Assembly (NCBI GenBank): GCA_916048095.2
Contig: OU696580.1
Span: forward strand, 9,274,243-9,338,242
DNA from: Sacculina carcini
Taxonomy: Eukaryota; Arthropoda; Thecostraca; Sacculinidae
Reading direction: 5' to 3'
Length of the DNA: 64,000 bases
The notes below the pieces were generated by a model. It searched no databases, was not told where the DNA came from, and saw only the letters and a list, made by a program, of their open reading frames with translations. Position numbers and translations under genes: made by a program. Below are positions 23,636-35,882 of the stretch, piece after piece; positions within the stretch are counted from its first letter, which is position 1; each line of letters opens with the position of its first letter.

Positions 23636-26600
23636 CTAAGTGTGTCCTAAGTGTGCCCTAAGTGTTACCTAAGTGTTACCTAAGTGTCCCCCAAGTTTTA
23701 CCTAAGTGTGTCCTAAGTGTTACCTAAGTGTTACCTAAGTGTTACCTAAGTGTTACCTAAGTGTGTCCTAAGTGTTACCTAAGTGTTACCTAAGTGTGCC
23801 CTAAGTGTTACCTAAGTTTGCCCTAAGTGTTACCTAAGTGTGCCCTAAGTGTTACCTAAGTGTTACCTAAGTGTGCCCTAAGTGTTACCTAAGTGTGCCC
23901 TAAGTGTTACCTAAGTGTGCCCTAAGTGTTACCTAAGTGTTACCTAAGTGTTACCTAAGTGTTACCTAAGTGTTACCTAAGTGTGCCCTAAGTGTGCCCT
24001 AAGTGTGCCCTAAGTGTCACCTAAGTTTGCCCTAAGTGTTACCTAAGTGTGCCCTAAGTGTTACCTAAGTGTTACCTAAGTGTTACCTAAGTGTTACCTA
24101 AGTGTGCCCTAAGTGTTACCTAAGTGTGTCCTAAGTGTTACCTAAGTGTTTCCTAAGTGTTACCTAAGTGTGTCCTAAGTGTGCCCTAAGTGTTACCTAA
24201 GTGTTACCTAAGTGTCCCCCAAGTCTTACCTAAGTGTGTCCTAAGTGTTACCTAAGTGTTACCTAAGTGTTACCTAAGTGTGTCCTAAGTGTTACCTAAG
24301 TGTTACCTAAGTGTGCCCTAAGTGTTACCTAAGTGTGCCCTAAGTGTTACCTAAGTGTGCCCTAAGTGTTACCTAAGTGTGCCCTAAGTGTGCCCTAAGT
24401 GTTACCTAAGTGTGCCCTAAGTGTGCCCTAAGTGTTACCTAAGTGTGCCCTAAGTGTTACCTAAGTGTGCCCTAAGTGTCACCTAAGTGTGCCCTAAGTG
24501 TTACCTAAGTGTGCCCTAAGTGTTACCTAAGTGTGCCCTAAGTGTTACCTATGTGTGCCCTAAGTGTGTCCTAAGTGTTACCTAAGTGTTACCTAAGTGT
24601 GCCCTAAGTGTTACCTAAGTGTGCCCTAAGTGTTATCTAAGTGTGCCCTAAGTGTGACCTAAGTGTGCCCTAAGTGTTACCTAAGTGTTACCTAAGTGTT
24701 ACCTAAGTGTTACCTAAGTGTGCCCTAAGTGTTACCTAAGTGTGGCCTAAGTGTTACCTAAGTGTGCCGTAAGTGTGCCCTAAGTGTTACCTAAGTGTGT
24801 CCTAAGTGTTACCTAAGTGTTACCTAAGTGTGCCCTAAGTGTTACCTAAGTGTGCCCTAAGTGTTACCTATGTGTGCCCTAAGTGTTACCTAAGTGTGCC
24901 CTAAGTGTTACCTATGTGTGCCCTAAGTGTTACCTTATTGTGCCCTAAGTGTTACCTAAGTGTTACCTAAGTGTGCCCTAAGTGTTACCTAAGTGTGCCC
25001 TAAGTGTTACTTAAGTGTGCCCTAAGTGTAACCTAAGTGTTACCTAAGTGTTACCTAAGTGTGCCCTAAGTGTTACCTATGTGTGCCCTAAGTGTTTCCC
25101 AAGTGTGCCCTAAGTGTTACCTAAGTGTTACCTAAGTGTGCCCTAAGTGTTACCTAAGTGTGCCCTAAGTGTTACCTAAGTGTGCCCTAAGTGTTACCTA
25201 AGTGTGCCCTAAGTGTTACCTAAGTGTGCCCTAAGTGTTACCTAAGTGTTACCTAAGTGTGCCCTAAGTGTTACCTAAGTGTGCCCTAAGTGTTACCTAA
25301 GTGTGCCCTAAGTGTTACCTAAGTGTTACCTAAGTGTGCCCTAAGTGTTACCTAAGTGTGCCCTAAGTGTTACCTAAGTGTGCCCTAAGTGTTACCTAAG
25401 TGTGCCCTAAGTGTTACCTAAGTGTTACCTAAGTGTGCCCTAAGTGTTACCTAAGTGTGCCCTAAGTGTGCCTTAAGTGTGCCCTAAGTGTTACCTAAGT
25501 GTGCCCTAAGTGTTACCTAAGTGTGCCCTAAGTGTTACCTAAGTGTGCCCTAAGTGTTACCTAAGTGTTACCTAAGTGTGCCCTAACTGTTACCTAAGTG
25601 TTACCTAAGTGCGCCATAAGTGTTACCTAAGTGTGCCCTAAGTGTTACCTAAGTGTGCCCTAAGTGTTACCTAAGTGTTACCTAAGTGTTACTTAAGTGT
25701 TACCTAAGTGTTACCTAAGTGTTACCTAAGTGTGCCCTAAGTGTTACCTATGTGTGCCCTACCTAAGTGTGCCCTAAGTGTTACCTAAGTGTTACCTAAG
25801 TGTGCCCTAAGTGTAACCTAAGTGTGCCCTAAGTGTTACCTAAGTGTTACCTAAGTGTTACTTAAGTGTTACCTAAGTGTTACCTAAGTGTTACCTAAGT
25901 GTGCCCTAAGTGTTACCTAAGTGTGTCCTAAGTGTTACCTAAGTGTTACCTAAGTGTTACCCAAGTGTTACCTAAGTGTGTCCTAAGTGTGCCCTAAGTG
26001 TTACCTAAGTGTTACCTAAGTGTCCCCCAAGTTTTACCTAAGTGTGTCCTAAGTGTTACCTAAGTGTTACCTAAGTGTTACCTAAGTGTGTCCTAAGTGT
26101 TACCTAAGTGTGTCCTAAGTGTTACCTAAGTGTTACCTAAGTGTTACCTAAGTGTTACCTAAGTGTGTCCTAAGTGTGCCCTAAGTGTTACCTAAGTGTT
26201 ACCTAAGTGTCCCCCAAGTTTTACCTAAGTGTGTCCTAAGTGTTACCTAAGTGTTACCTAAGTGTTACCTAAGTGTTACCTAAGTGTGTCCTAAGTGTTA
26301 CCTAAGTGTTACCTAAGTGTGCCCTAAGTGTTACCTAAGTGTGCCCTAAGTGTGCCCTAAGTGTTACCTAAGTGTGCCCTAAGTGTTACCTAAGTGTGCC
26401 CTAAGTGTTACCTAAGTGTGCCCTAAGTGTTACCTAAGTGTGCCCTAAGTGTTACCTAAGTGTTACCTAAGTGTTACCTAAGTGTTACCTAAGTGTTACC
26501 TAAGTGTGCCCTAAGTGTGCCCTAAGTGTGCCCTAAGTGTCACCTAAGTGTGCCCTAAGTGTTACCTAAGTGTTACCTAAGTGTGCCCTAAGTGTTACCT

Positions 26601-28063
26601 ATGTGTGCCCTAAGTGTTTCCCAAGTGTGCCCTAAGTGTTACCTAAGTGTTACCTAAGTGTGCCCTAAGTGTTACCTAAGTGTGCCCTAAGTGTTACCTA
26701 AGTGTGCCCTAAGTGTTACCTAAGTGTGCCCTAAGTGTTACCTAAGTGTGCCCTAAGTGTTACCTAAGTGTTACCTAAGTGTGCCCTAAGTGTTACCTAA
26801 GTGTGCCCTAAGTGTTACCTAAGTGTGCCCTAAGTGTTACCTAAGTGTTACCTAAGTGTGCCCTAAGTGTTACCTAAGTGTGCCCTAAGTGTTACCTAAG
26901 TGTGCCCTAAGTGTTACCTAAGTGTGCCCTAAGTGTTACCTAAGTGTTACCTAAGTGTGCCCTAAGTGTTACCTAAGTGTGCCCTAAGTGTGCCTTAAGT
27001 GTGCCCTAAGTGTTACCTAAGTGTGCCCTAAGTGTTACCTAAATGTGCCCTAAGTGTTACCTAAGTGTGCCCTAAGTGTTACCTAAGTGTTACCTAAGTG
27101 TGCCCTAACTGTTACCTAAGTGTTACCTAAGTGCGCCATAAGTGTTACCTAAGTGTGCCCTAAGTGTTACCTAAGTGTGCCCTAAGTGTTACCTAAGTGT
27201 TACCTAAGTGTTACTTAAGTGTTACCTAAGTGTTACCTAAGTGTTACCTAAGTGTGCCCTAAGTGTTACCTATGTGTGCCCTACCTAAGTGTGCCCTAAG
27301 TGTTACCTAAGTGTTACCTAAGTGTGCCCTAAGTGTTACCTAAGTGTGCCCTAAGTGTTACCTAAGTGTTACCTAAGTGTTACTTAAGTGTTACCTAAGT
27401 GTTACCTAAGTGTTACCTAAGTGTGCCCTAAGTGTTACCTAAGTGTGTCCTAAGTGTTACCTAAGTGTTACCTAAGTGTTACCCAAGTGTTACCTAAGTG
27501 TGTCCTAAGTGTGCCCTAAGTGTTACCTAAGTGTTACCTAAGTGTCCCCCAAGTTTTACCTAAGTGTGTCCTAAGTGTTACCTAAGTGTTACCTAAGTGT
27601 TACCTAAGTGTGTCCTAAGTGTTACCTAAGTGTGTCCTAAGTGTTACCTAAGTGTTACCTAAGTGTTACCTAAGTGTTACCTAAGTGTGTCCTAAGTGTG
27701 CCCTAAGTGTTACCTAAGTGTTACCTAAGTGTCCCCCAAGTTTTACCTAAGTGTGTCCTAAGTGTTACCTAAGTGTTACCTAAGTGTTACCTAAGTGTTA
27801 CCTAAGTGTGTCCTAAGTGTTACCTAAGTGTTACCTAAGTGTGCCCTAAGTGTTACCTAAGTGTGCCCTAAGTGTGCCCTAAGTGTTACCTAAGTGTGCC
27901 CTAAGTGTTACCTAAGTGTGCCCTAAGTGTTACCTAAGTGTGCCCTAAGTGTTACCTAAGTGTGCCCTAAGTGTTACCTAAGTGTTACCTAAGTGTTACC
28001 TAAGTGTTACCTAAGTGTTACCTAAGTGTGCCCTAAGTGTGCCCTAAGTGTGCCCTAAGTGTC

Positions 28064-31000
28064 ACCTAAGTGTGCCCTAAGTGTTACCTAAGTGTGCCCT
28101 AAGTGTTACCTAAGTGTGCCCTAAGTGTTACCTAAGTGTTACCTAAGTGTTACCTAAGTGTGCCCTAAGTGTAACCTAAGTGTGCCCTAAGTGTTACCTA
28201 AGTGTTACCTAAGTGTTACTTAAGTGTTACCTAAGTGTTACCTAAGTGTTACCTAAGTGTGCCCTAAGTGTTACCTATGTGTGCCCTACCTAAGTGTGCC
28301 CTAAGTGTTACCTAAGTTTGCCCTAAGTGTTACCTAAGTGTGCCCTAAGTGTTACCTAAGTGTTACCTAAGTGTTACTTAAGTGTTACCTAAGTGTTACC
28401 TAAGTGTTACCTAAGTGTGCCCTAAGTGTTACCTAAGTGTGTCCTAAGTGTTACCTAAGTGTTACCTAAGTGTTACCCAAGTGTTACCTAAGTGTGTCCT
28501 AAGTGTGCCCTAAGTGTTACCTAAGTGTTACCTAAGTGTGCCCTAAGTGTTACCTAAGTGTGCCCTAAGTGTTACCTAAGTGTGCCCTAAGTGTTACCTA
28601 AGTGTTACCTAAGTGTTACCTAAGTGTGCCCTAAGTGTTACCTATGTGTGCCCTAAGTGTTTCCCAAGTGTGCCCTAAGTGTTACCTAAGTGTTACCTAA
28701 GTGTGCCCTAAGTGTTACCTAAGTGTGCCCTAAGTGTTACCTAAGTGTGCCCTAAGTGTTACCTAAGTGTGCCCTAAGTGTTACCTAAGTGTGCCCTAAG
28801 TGTTACCTAAGTGTTACCTAAGTGTGCCCTAAGTGTTACCTAAGTGTGCCCTAAGTGTTACCTAAGTGTGCCCTAAGTGTTACCTAAGTGTTACCTAAGT
28901 GTGCCCTAAGTGTTACCTAAGTGTGCCCTAAGTGTTACCTAAGTGTGCCCTAAGTGTTACCTAAGTGTGCCCTAAGTGTTACCTAAGTGTTACCTAAGTG
29001 TGCCCTAAGTGTTACCTAAGTGTGCCCTAAGTGTGCCTTAAGTGTGCCCTAAGTGTTACCTAAGTGTGCCCTAAGTGTTACCTAAGTGTGCCCTAAGTGT
29101 TACCTAAGTGTGCCCTAAGTGTTACCTAAGTGTTACCTAAGTGTGCCCTAACTGTTACCTAAGTGTTACCTAAGTGCGCCCTAAGTGTTACCTAAGTGTG
29201 CCCTAAGTGTTACCTAAGTGTGCCCTAAGTGTTACCTAAGTGTTACCTAAGTGTTACTTAAGTGTTACCTAAGTGTTACCTAAGTGTTACCTAAGTGTGC
29301 CCTAAGTGTTACCTATGTGTGCCCTACCTAAGTGTGCCCTAAGTGTTACCTAAGTGTTACCTAAGTGTGCCCTAAGTGTAACCTAAGTGTGCCCTAAGTG
29401 TTACCTAAGTGTTACCTAAGTGTTACTTAAGTGTTACCTAAGTGTTACCTAAGTGTTACCTAAGTGTGCCCTAAGTGTTACCTAAGTGTGTCCTAAGTGT
29501 TACCTAAGTGTTACCTAAGTGTTACCCAAGTGTTACCTAAGTGTGTCCTAAGTGTGCCCTAAGTGTTACCTAAGTGTTACCTAAGTGTCCCCCAAGTTTT
29601 ACCTAAGTGTTACCTAAGTGTTACCTAAGTGTTACCTAAGTGTGTCCTAAGTGTTACCTAAGTGTGTCCTAAGTGTTACCTAAGTGTTACCTAAGTGTTA
29701 CCTAAGTGTTACCTAAGTGTGTCCTAAGTGTGCCCTAAGTGTTACCTAAGTGTTACCTAAGTGTCCCCCAAGTTTTACCTAAGTGTGTCCTAAGTGTTAC
29801 CTAAGTGTTACCTAAGTGTTACCTAAGTGTTACCTAAGTGTGTCCTAAGTGTTACCTAAGTGTTACCTAAGTGTGCCCTAAGTGTTACCTAAGTGTGCCC
29901 TAAGTGTGCCCTAAGTGTTACCTAAGTGTGCCCTAAGTGTTACCTAAGTGTGCCCTAAGTGTTACCTAAGTGTGCCCTAAGTGTTACCTAAGTGTGCCCT
30001 AAGTGTTACCTAAGTGTTACCTAAGTGTTACCTAAGTGTTACCTAAGTGTTACCTAAGTGTGCCCTAAGTGTGCCCTAAGTGTGCCCTAAGTGTCACCTA
30101 AGTGTGCCCTAAGTGTTACCTAAGTGTGCCCTAAGTGTTACCTAAGTGTGCCCTAAGTGTTACCTAAGTGTTACCTAAGTGTTACCTAAGTGTGCCCTAA
30201 GTGTAACCTAAGTGTGCCCTAAGTGTTACCTAAGTGTGCCCTAAGTGTTACCTAAGTGTTACCTAAGTGTTACCTAAGTGTGCCCTAAGTGTAACCTAAG
30301 TGTGCCCTAAGTGTTACCTAAGTGTTACCTAAGTGTTACTTAAGTGTTACCTAAGTGTTACCTAAGTGTTACCTAAGTGTGCCCTAAGTGTTACCTATGT
30401 GTGCCCTACCTAAGTGTGCCCTAAGTGTTACCTAAGTTTGCCCTAAGTGTTACCTAAGTGTGCCCTAAGTGTTACCTAAGTGTTACCTAAGTGTTACTTA
30501 AGTGTTACCTAAGTGTTACCTAAGTGTTACCTAAGTGTGCCCTAAGTGTTACCTAAGTGTGTCCTAAGTGTTACCTAAGTGTTACCTAAGTGTTACCCAA
30601 GTGTTACCTAAGTGTGTCCTAAGTGTGCCCTAAGTGTTACCTAAGTGTTACCTAAGTGTCCCCCAAGTTTTACCTAAGTGTGTCCTAAGTGTTACCTAAG
30701 TGTTACCTAAGTGTTACCTAAGTGTGTCCTAAGTGTTACCTAAGTGTGTCCTAAGTGTTACCTAAGTGTTACCTAAGTGTTACCTAAGTGTGCCCTAAGT
30801 GTTACCTAAGTGTGCCCTAAGTGTGCCCTAAGTGTTACCTAAGTGTGCCCTAAGTGTTACCTAAGTGTGCCCTAAGTGTTACCTAAGTGTGCCCTAAGTG
30901 TTACCTAAGTGTTACCTAAGTGTTACCTAAGTGTTACCTAAGTGTTACCTAAGTGTTACCTAAGTGTGCCCTAAGTGTGCCCTAAGTGTGCCCTAAGTGT

Positions 31001-31862
31001 CACCTAAGTGTGCCCTAAGTGTTACCTAAGTGTGCCCTAAGTGTTACCTAAGTGTGCCCTAAGTGTTACCTAAGTGTTACCTAAGTGTTACCTAAGTGTG
31101 TCCTAAGTGTGCCCTAAGTGTTACCTAAGTGTTACCTAAGTGTCCCCCAAGTTTTACCTAAGTGTGTCCTAAGTGTTACCTAAGTGTTACCTAAGTGTTA
31201 CCTAAGTGTTACCTAAGTGTGTCCTAAGTGTTACCTAAGTGTTACCTAAGTGTGCCCTAAGTGTTACCTAAGTGTGCCCTAAGTGTTACCTAAGTGTGCC
31301 CTAAGTGTTACCTAAGTGTGCCCTAAGTGTTACCTAAGTGTTACCTAAGTGTGCCCTAAGTGTTACCTAAGTGTGCCCTAAGTGTTACCTAAGTGTGCCC
31401 TAAGTGTTACCTAAGTGTGCCCTAAGTGTTACCTAAGTGTTACCTGAGTGTGCCCTAAGTGTTACCTAAGTGTGCCCTAAGTGTGCCTTAAGTGTGCCCT
31501 AAGTGTTACCTAAGTGTGCCCTAAGTGTTACCTAAATGTGCCCTAAGTGTTACCTAAGTGTGCCCTAAGTGTTACCTAAGTGTTACCTAAGTGTGCCCTA
31601 ACTGTTACCTAAGTGTTACCTAAGTGCGCCCTAAGTGTTACCTAAGTGTGCCCTAAGTGTTACCTAAGTGTGCCCTAAGTGTTACCTAAGTGTTACCTAA
31701 GTGTTACTTAAGTGTTACCTAAGTGTTACCTAAGTGTTACCTAAGTGTGCCCTAAGTGTTACCTATGTGTGCCCTACCTAAGTGTGCCCTAAGTGTTACC
31801 TAAGTGTTACCTAAGTGTGCCCTAAGTGTTACCTAAGTGTGCCCTAAGTGTTACCTAAGTGT
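28064..31862 (+). repeat. 3.8-kb near-identical block, 4,020-bp offset, copy 1
   Basis: Line-by-line reading against 32084-35882 shows a constant 4,020-bp offset and five base differences: two in the lines at 28561/32581 and one each at 29041/33061, 29341/33361 and 31801/35821. All four 15-bp units (28284, 29322, 30404, 31772) and the C-run units (29588, 29764, 30659, 31143) have exact partners. This is the closest large duplication I found, so probably the most recent, unless it reflects assembly. Confidence 0.93.
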
Positions 31863-32083
31863 GCCCTAAGTGTTACCTAAGTGTTACCTAAGTGTTACCT
31901 AAGTGTGTCCTAAGTGTGCCCTAAGTGTTACCTAAGTGTTACCTAAGTGTCCCCCAAGTTTTACCTAAGTGTGTCCTAAGTGTTACCTAAGTGTTACCTA
32001 AGTGTTACCTAAGTGTTACCTAAGTGTGTCCTAAGTGTTACCTAAGTGTTACCTAAGTGTGCCCTAAGTGTTACCTAAGTGTT

Positions 32084-35000
32084 ACCTAAGTGTGCCCTAA
32101 GTGTTACCTAAGTGTGCCCTAAGTGTTACCTAAGTGTGCCCTAAGTGTTACCTAAGTGTTACCTAAGTGTTACCTAAGTGTGCCCTAAGTGTAACCTAAG
32201 TGTGCCCTAAGTGTTACCTAAGTGTTACCTAAGTGTTACTTAAGTGTTACCTAAGTGTTACCTAAGTGTTACCTAAGTGTGCCCTAAGTGTTACCTATGT
32301 GTGCCCTACCTAAGTGTGCCCTAAGTGTTACCTAAGTTTGCCCTAAGTGTTACCTAAGTGTGCCCTAAGTGTTACCTAAGTGTTACCTAAGTGTTACTTA
32401 AGTGTTACCTAAGTGTTACCTAAGTGTTACCTAAGTGTGCCCTAAGTGTTACCTAAGTGTGTCCTAAGTGTTACCTAAGTGTTACCTAAGTGTTACCCAA
32501 GTGTTACCTAAGTGTGTCCTAAGTGTGCCCTAAGTGTTACCTAAGTGTTACCTAAGTGTGCCCTAAGTGTTACCTAAGTGTGCCCTAAGTGTTACTTAAG
32601 TGTGCCCTAAGTGTAACCTAAGTGTTACCTAAGTGTTACCTAAGTGTGCCCTAAGTGTTACCTATGTGTGCCCTAAGTGTTTCCCAAGTGTGCCCTAAGT
32701 GTTACCTAAGTGTTACCTAAGTGTGCCCTAAGTGTTACCTAAGTGTGCCCTAAGTGTTACCTAAGTGTGCCCTAAGTGTTACCTAAGTGTGCCCTAAGTG
32801 TTACCTAAGTGTGCCCTAAGTGTTACCTAAGTGTTACCTAAGTGTGCCCTAAGTGTTACCTAAGTGTGCCCTAAGTGTTACCTAAGTGTGCCCTAAGTGT
32901 TACCTAAGTGTTACCTAAGTGTGCCCTAAGTGTTACCTAAGTGTGCCCTAAGTGTTACCTAAGTGTGCCCTAAGTGTTACCTAAGTGTGCCCTAAGTGTT
33001 ACCTAAGTGTTACCTAAGTGTGCCCTAAGTGTTACCTAAGTGTGCCCTAAGTGTGCCTTAAGTGTGCCCTAAGTGTTACCTAAGTGTGCCCTAAGTGTTA
33101 CCTAAATGTGCCCTAAGTGTTACCTAAGTGTGCCCTAAGTGTTACCTAAGTGTTACCTAAGTGTGCCCTAACTGTTACCTAAGTGTTACCTAAGTGCGCC
33201 CTAAGTGTTACCTAAGTGTGCCCTAAGTGTTACCTAAGTGTGCCCTAAGTGTTACCTAAGTGTTACCTAAGTGTTACTTAAGTGTTACCTAAGTGTTACC
33301 TAAGTGTTACCTAAGTGTGCCCTAAGTGTTACCTATGTGTGCCCTACCTAAGTGTGCCCTAAGTGTTACCTAAGTGTTACCTAAGTGTGCCCTAAGTGTT
33401 ACCTAAGTGTGCCCTAAGTGTTACCTAAGTGTTACCTAAGTGTTACTTAAGTGTTACCTAAGTGTTACCTAAGTGTTACCTAAGTGTGCCCTAAGTGTTA
33501 CCTAAGTGTGTCCTAAGTGTTACCTAAGTGTTACCTAAGTGTTACCCAAGTGTTACCTAAGTGTGTCCTAAGTGTGCCCTAAGTGTTACCTAAGTGTTAC
33601 CTAAGTGTCCCCCAAGTTTTACCTAAGTGTTACCTAAGTGTTACCTAAGTGTTACCTAAGTGTGTCCTAAGTGTTACCTAAGTGTGTCCTAAGTGTTACC
33701 TAAGTGTTACCTAAGTGTTACCTAAGTGTTACCTAAGTGTGTCCTAAGTGTGCCCTAAGTGTTACCTAAGTGTTACCTAAGTGTCCCCCAAGTTTTACCT
33801 AAGTGTGTCCTAAGTGTTACCTAAGTGTTACCTAAGTGTTACCTAAGTGTTACCTAAGTGTGTCCTAAGTGTTACCTAAGTGTTACCTAAGTGTGCCCTA
33901 AGTGTTACCTAAGTGTGCCCTAAGTGTGCCCTAAGTGTTACCTAAGTGTGCCCTAAGTGTTACCTAAGTGTGCCCTAAGTGTTACCTAAGTGTGCCCTAA
34001 GTGTTACCTAAGTGTGCCCTAAGTGTTACCTAAGTGTTACCTAAGTGTTACCTAAGTGTTACCTAAGTGTTACCTAAGTGTGCCCTAAGTGTGCCCTAAG
34101 TGTGCCCTAAGTGTCACCTAAGTGTGCCCTAAGTGTTACCTAAGTGTGCCCTAAGTGTTACCTAAGTGTGCCCTAAGTGTTACCTAAGTGTTACCTAAGT
34201 GTTACCTAAGTGTGCCCTAAGTGTAACCTAAGTGTGCCCTAAGTGTTACCTAAGTGTGCCCTAAGTGTTACCTAAGTGTTACCTAAGTGTTACCTAAGTG
34301 TGCCCTAAGTGTAACCTAAGTGTGCCCTAAGTGTTACCTAAGTGTTACCTAAGTGTTACTTAAGTGTTACCTAAGTGTTACCTAAGTGTTACCTAAGTGT
34401 GCCCTAAGTGTTACCTATGTGTGCCCTACCTAAGTGTGCCCTAAGTGTTACCTAAGTTTGCCCTAAGTGTTACCTAAGTGTGCCCTAAGTGTTACCTAAG
34501 TGTTACCTAAGTGTTACTTAAGTGTTACCTAAGTGTTACCTAAGTGTTACCTAAGTGTGCCCTAAGTGTTACCTAAGTGTGTCCTAAGTGTTACCTAAGT
34601 GTTACCTAAGTGTTACCCAAGTGTTACCTAAGTGTGTCCTAAGTGTGCCCTAAGTGTTACCTAAGTGTTACCTAAGTGTCCCCCAAGTTTTACCTAAGTG
34701 TGTCCTAAGTGTTACCTAAGTGTTACCTAAGTGTTACCTAAGTGTGTCCTAAGTGTTACCTAAGTGTGTCCTAAGTGTTACCTAAGTGTTACCTAAGTGT
34801 TACCTAAGTGTGCCCTAAGTGTTACCTAAGTGTGCCCTAAGTGTGCCCTAAGTGTTACCTAAGTGTGCCCTAAGTGTTACCTAAGTGTGCCCTAAGTGTT
34901 ACCTAAGTGTGCCCTAAGTGTTACCTAAGTGTTACCTAAGTGTTACCTAAGTGTTACCTAAGTGTTACCTAAGTGTTACCTAAGTGTGCCCTAAGTGTGC

Positions 35001-35882
35001 CCTAAGTGTGCCCTAAGTGTCACCTAAGTGTGCCCTAAGTGTTACCTAAGTGTGCCCTAAGTGTTACCTAAGTGTGCCCTAAGTGTTACCTAAGTGTTAC
35101 CTAAGTGTTACCTAAGTGTGTCCTAAGTGTGCCCTAAGTGTTACCTAAGTGTTACCTAAGTGTCCCCCAAGTTTTACCTAAGTGTGTCCTAAGTGTTACC
35201 TAAGTGTTACCTAAGTGTTACCTAAGTGTTACCTAAGTGTGTCCTAAGTGTTACCTAAGTGTTACCTAAGTGTGCCCTAAGTGTTACCTAAGTGTGCCCT
35301 AAGTGTTACCTAAGTGTGCCCTAAGTGTTACCTAAGTGTGCCCTAAGTGTTACCTAAGTGTTACCTAAGTGTGCCCTAAGTGTTACCTAAGTGTGCCCTA
35401 AGTGTTACCTAAGTGTGCCCTAAGTGTTACCTAAGTGTGCCCTAAGTGTTACCTAAGTGTTACCTGAGTGTGCCCTAAGTGTTACCTAAGTGTGCCCTAA
35501 GTGTGCCTTAAGTGTGCCCTAAGTGTTACCTAAGTGTGCCCTAAGTGTTACCTAAATGTGCCCTAAGTGTTACCTAAGTGTGCCCTAAGTGTTACCTAAG
35601 TGTTACCTAAGTGTGCCCTAACTGTTACCTAAGTGTTACCTAAGTGCGCCCTAAGTGTTACCTAAGTGTGCCCTAAGTGTTACCTAAGTGTGCCCTAAGT
35701 GTTACCTAAGTGTTACCTAAGTGTTACTTAAGTGTTACCTAAGTGTTACCTAAGTGTTACCTAAGTGTGCCCTAAGTGTTACCTATGTGTGCCCTACCTA
35801 AGTGTGCCCTAAGTGTTACCTAAGTGTTACCTAAGTGTGCCCTAAGTGTAACCTAAGTGTGCCCTAAGTGTTACCTAAGTGT
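32084..35882 (+). repeat. 3.8-kb near-identical block, 4,020-bp offset, copy 2
   Basis: This is the partner of 28064-31862. The 222 bp between the copies (31863-32083) holds one extra C-run pair at 31950. Matching stops at 35883, where copy 1 has a B unit and this copy an A unit. Confidence 0.93.
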
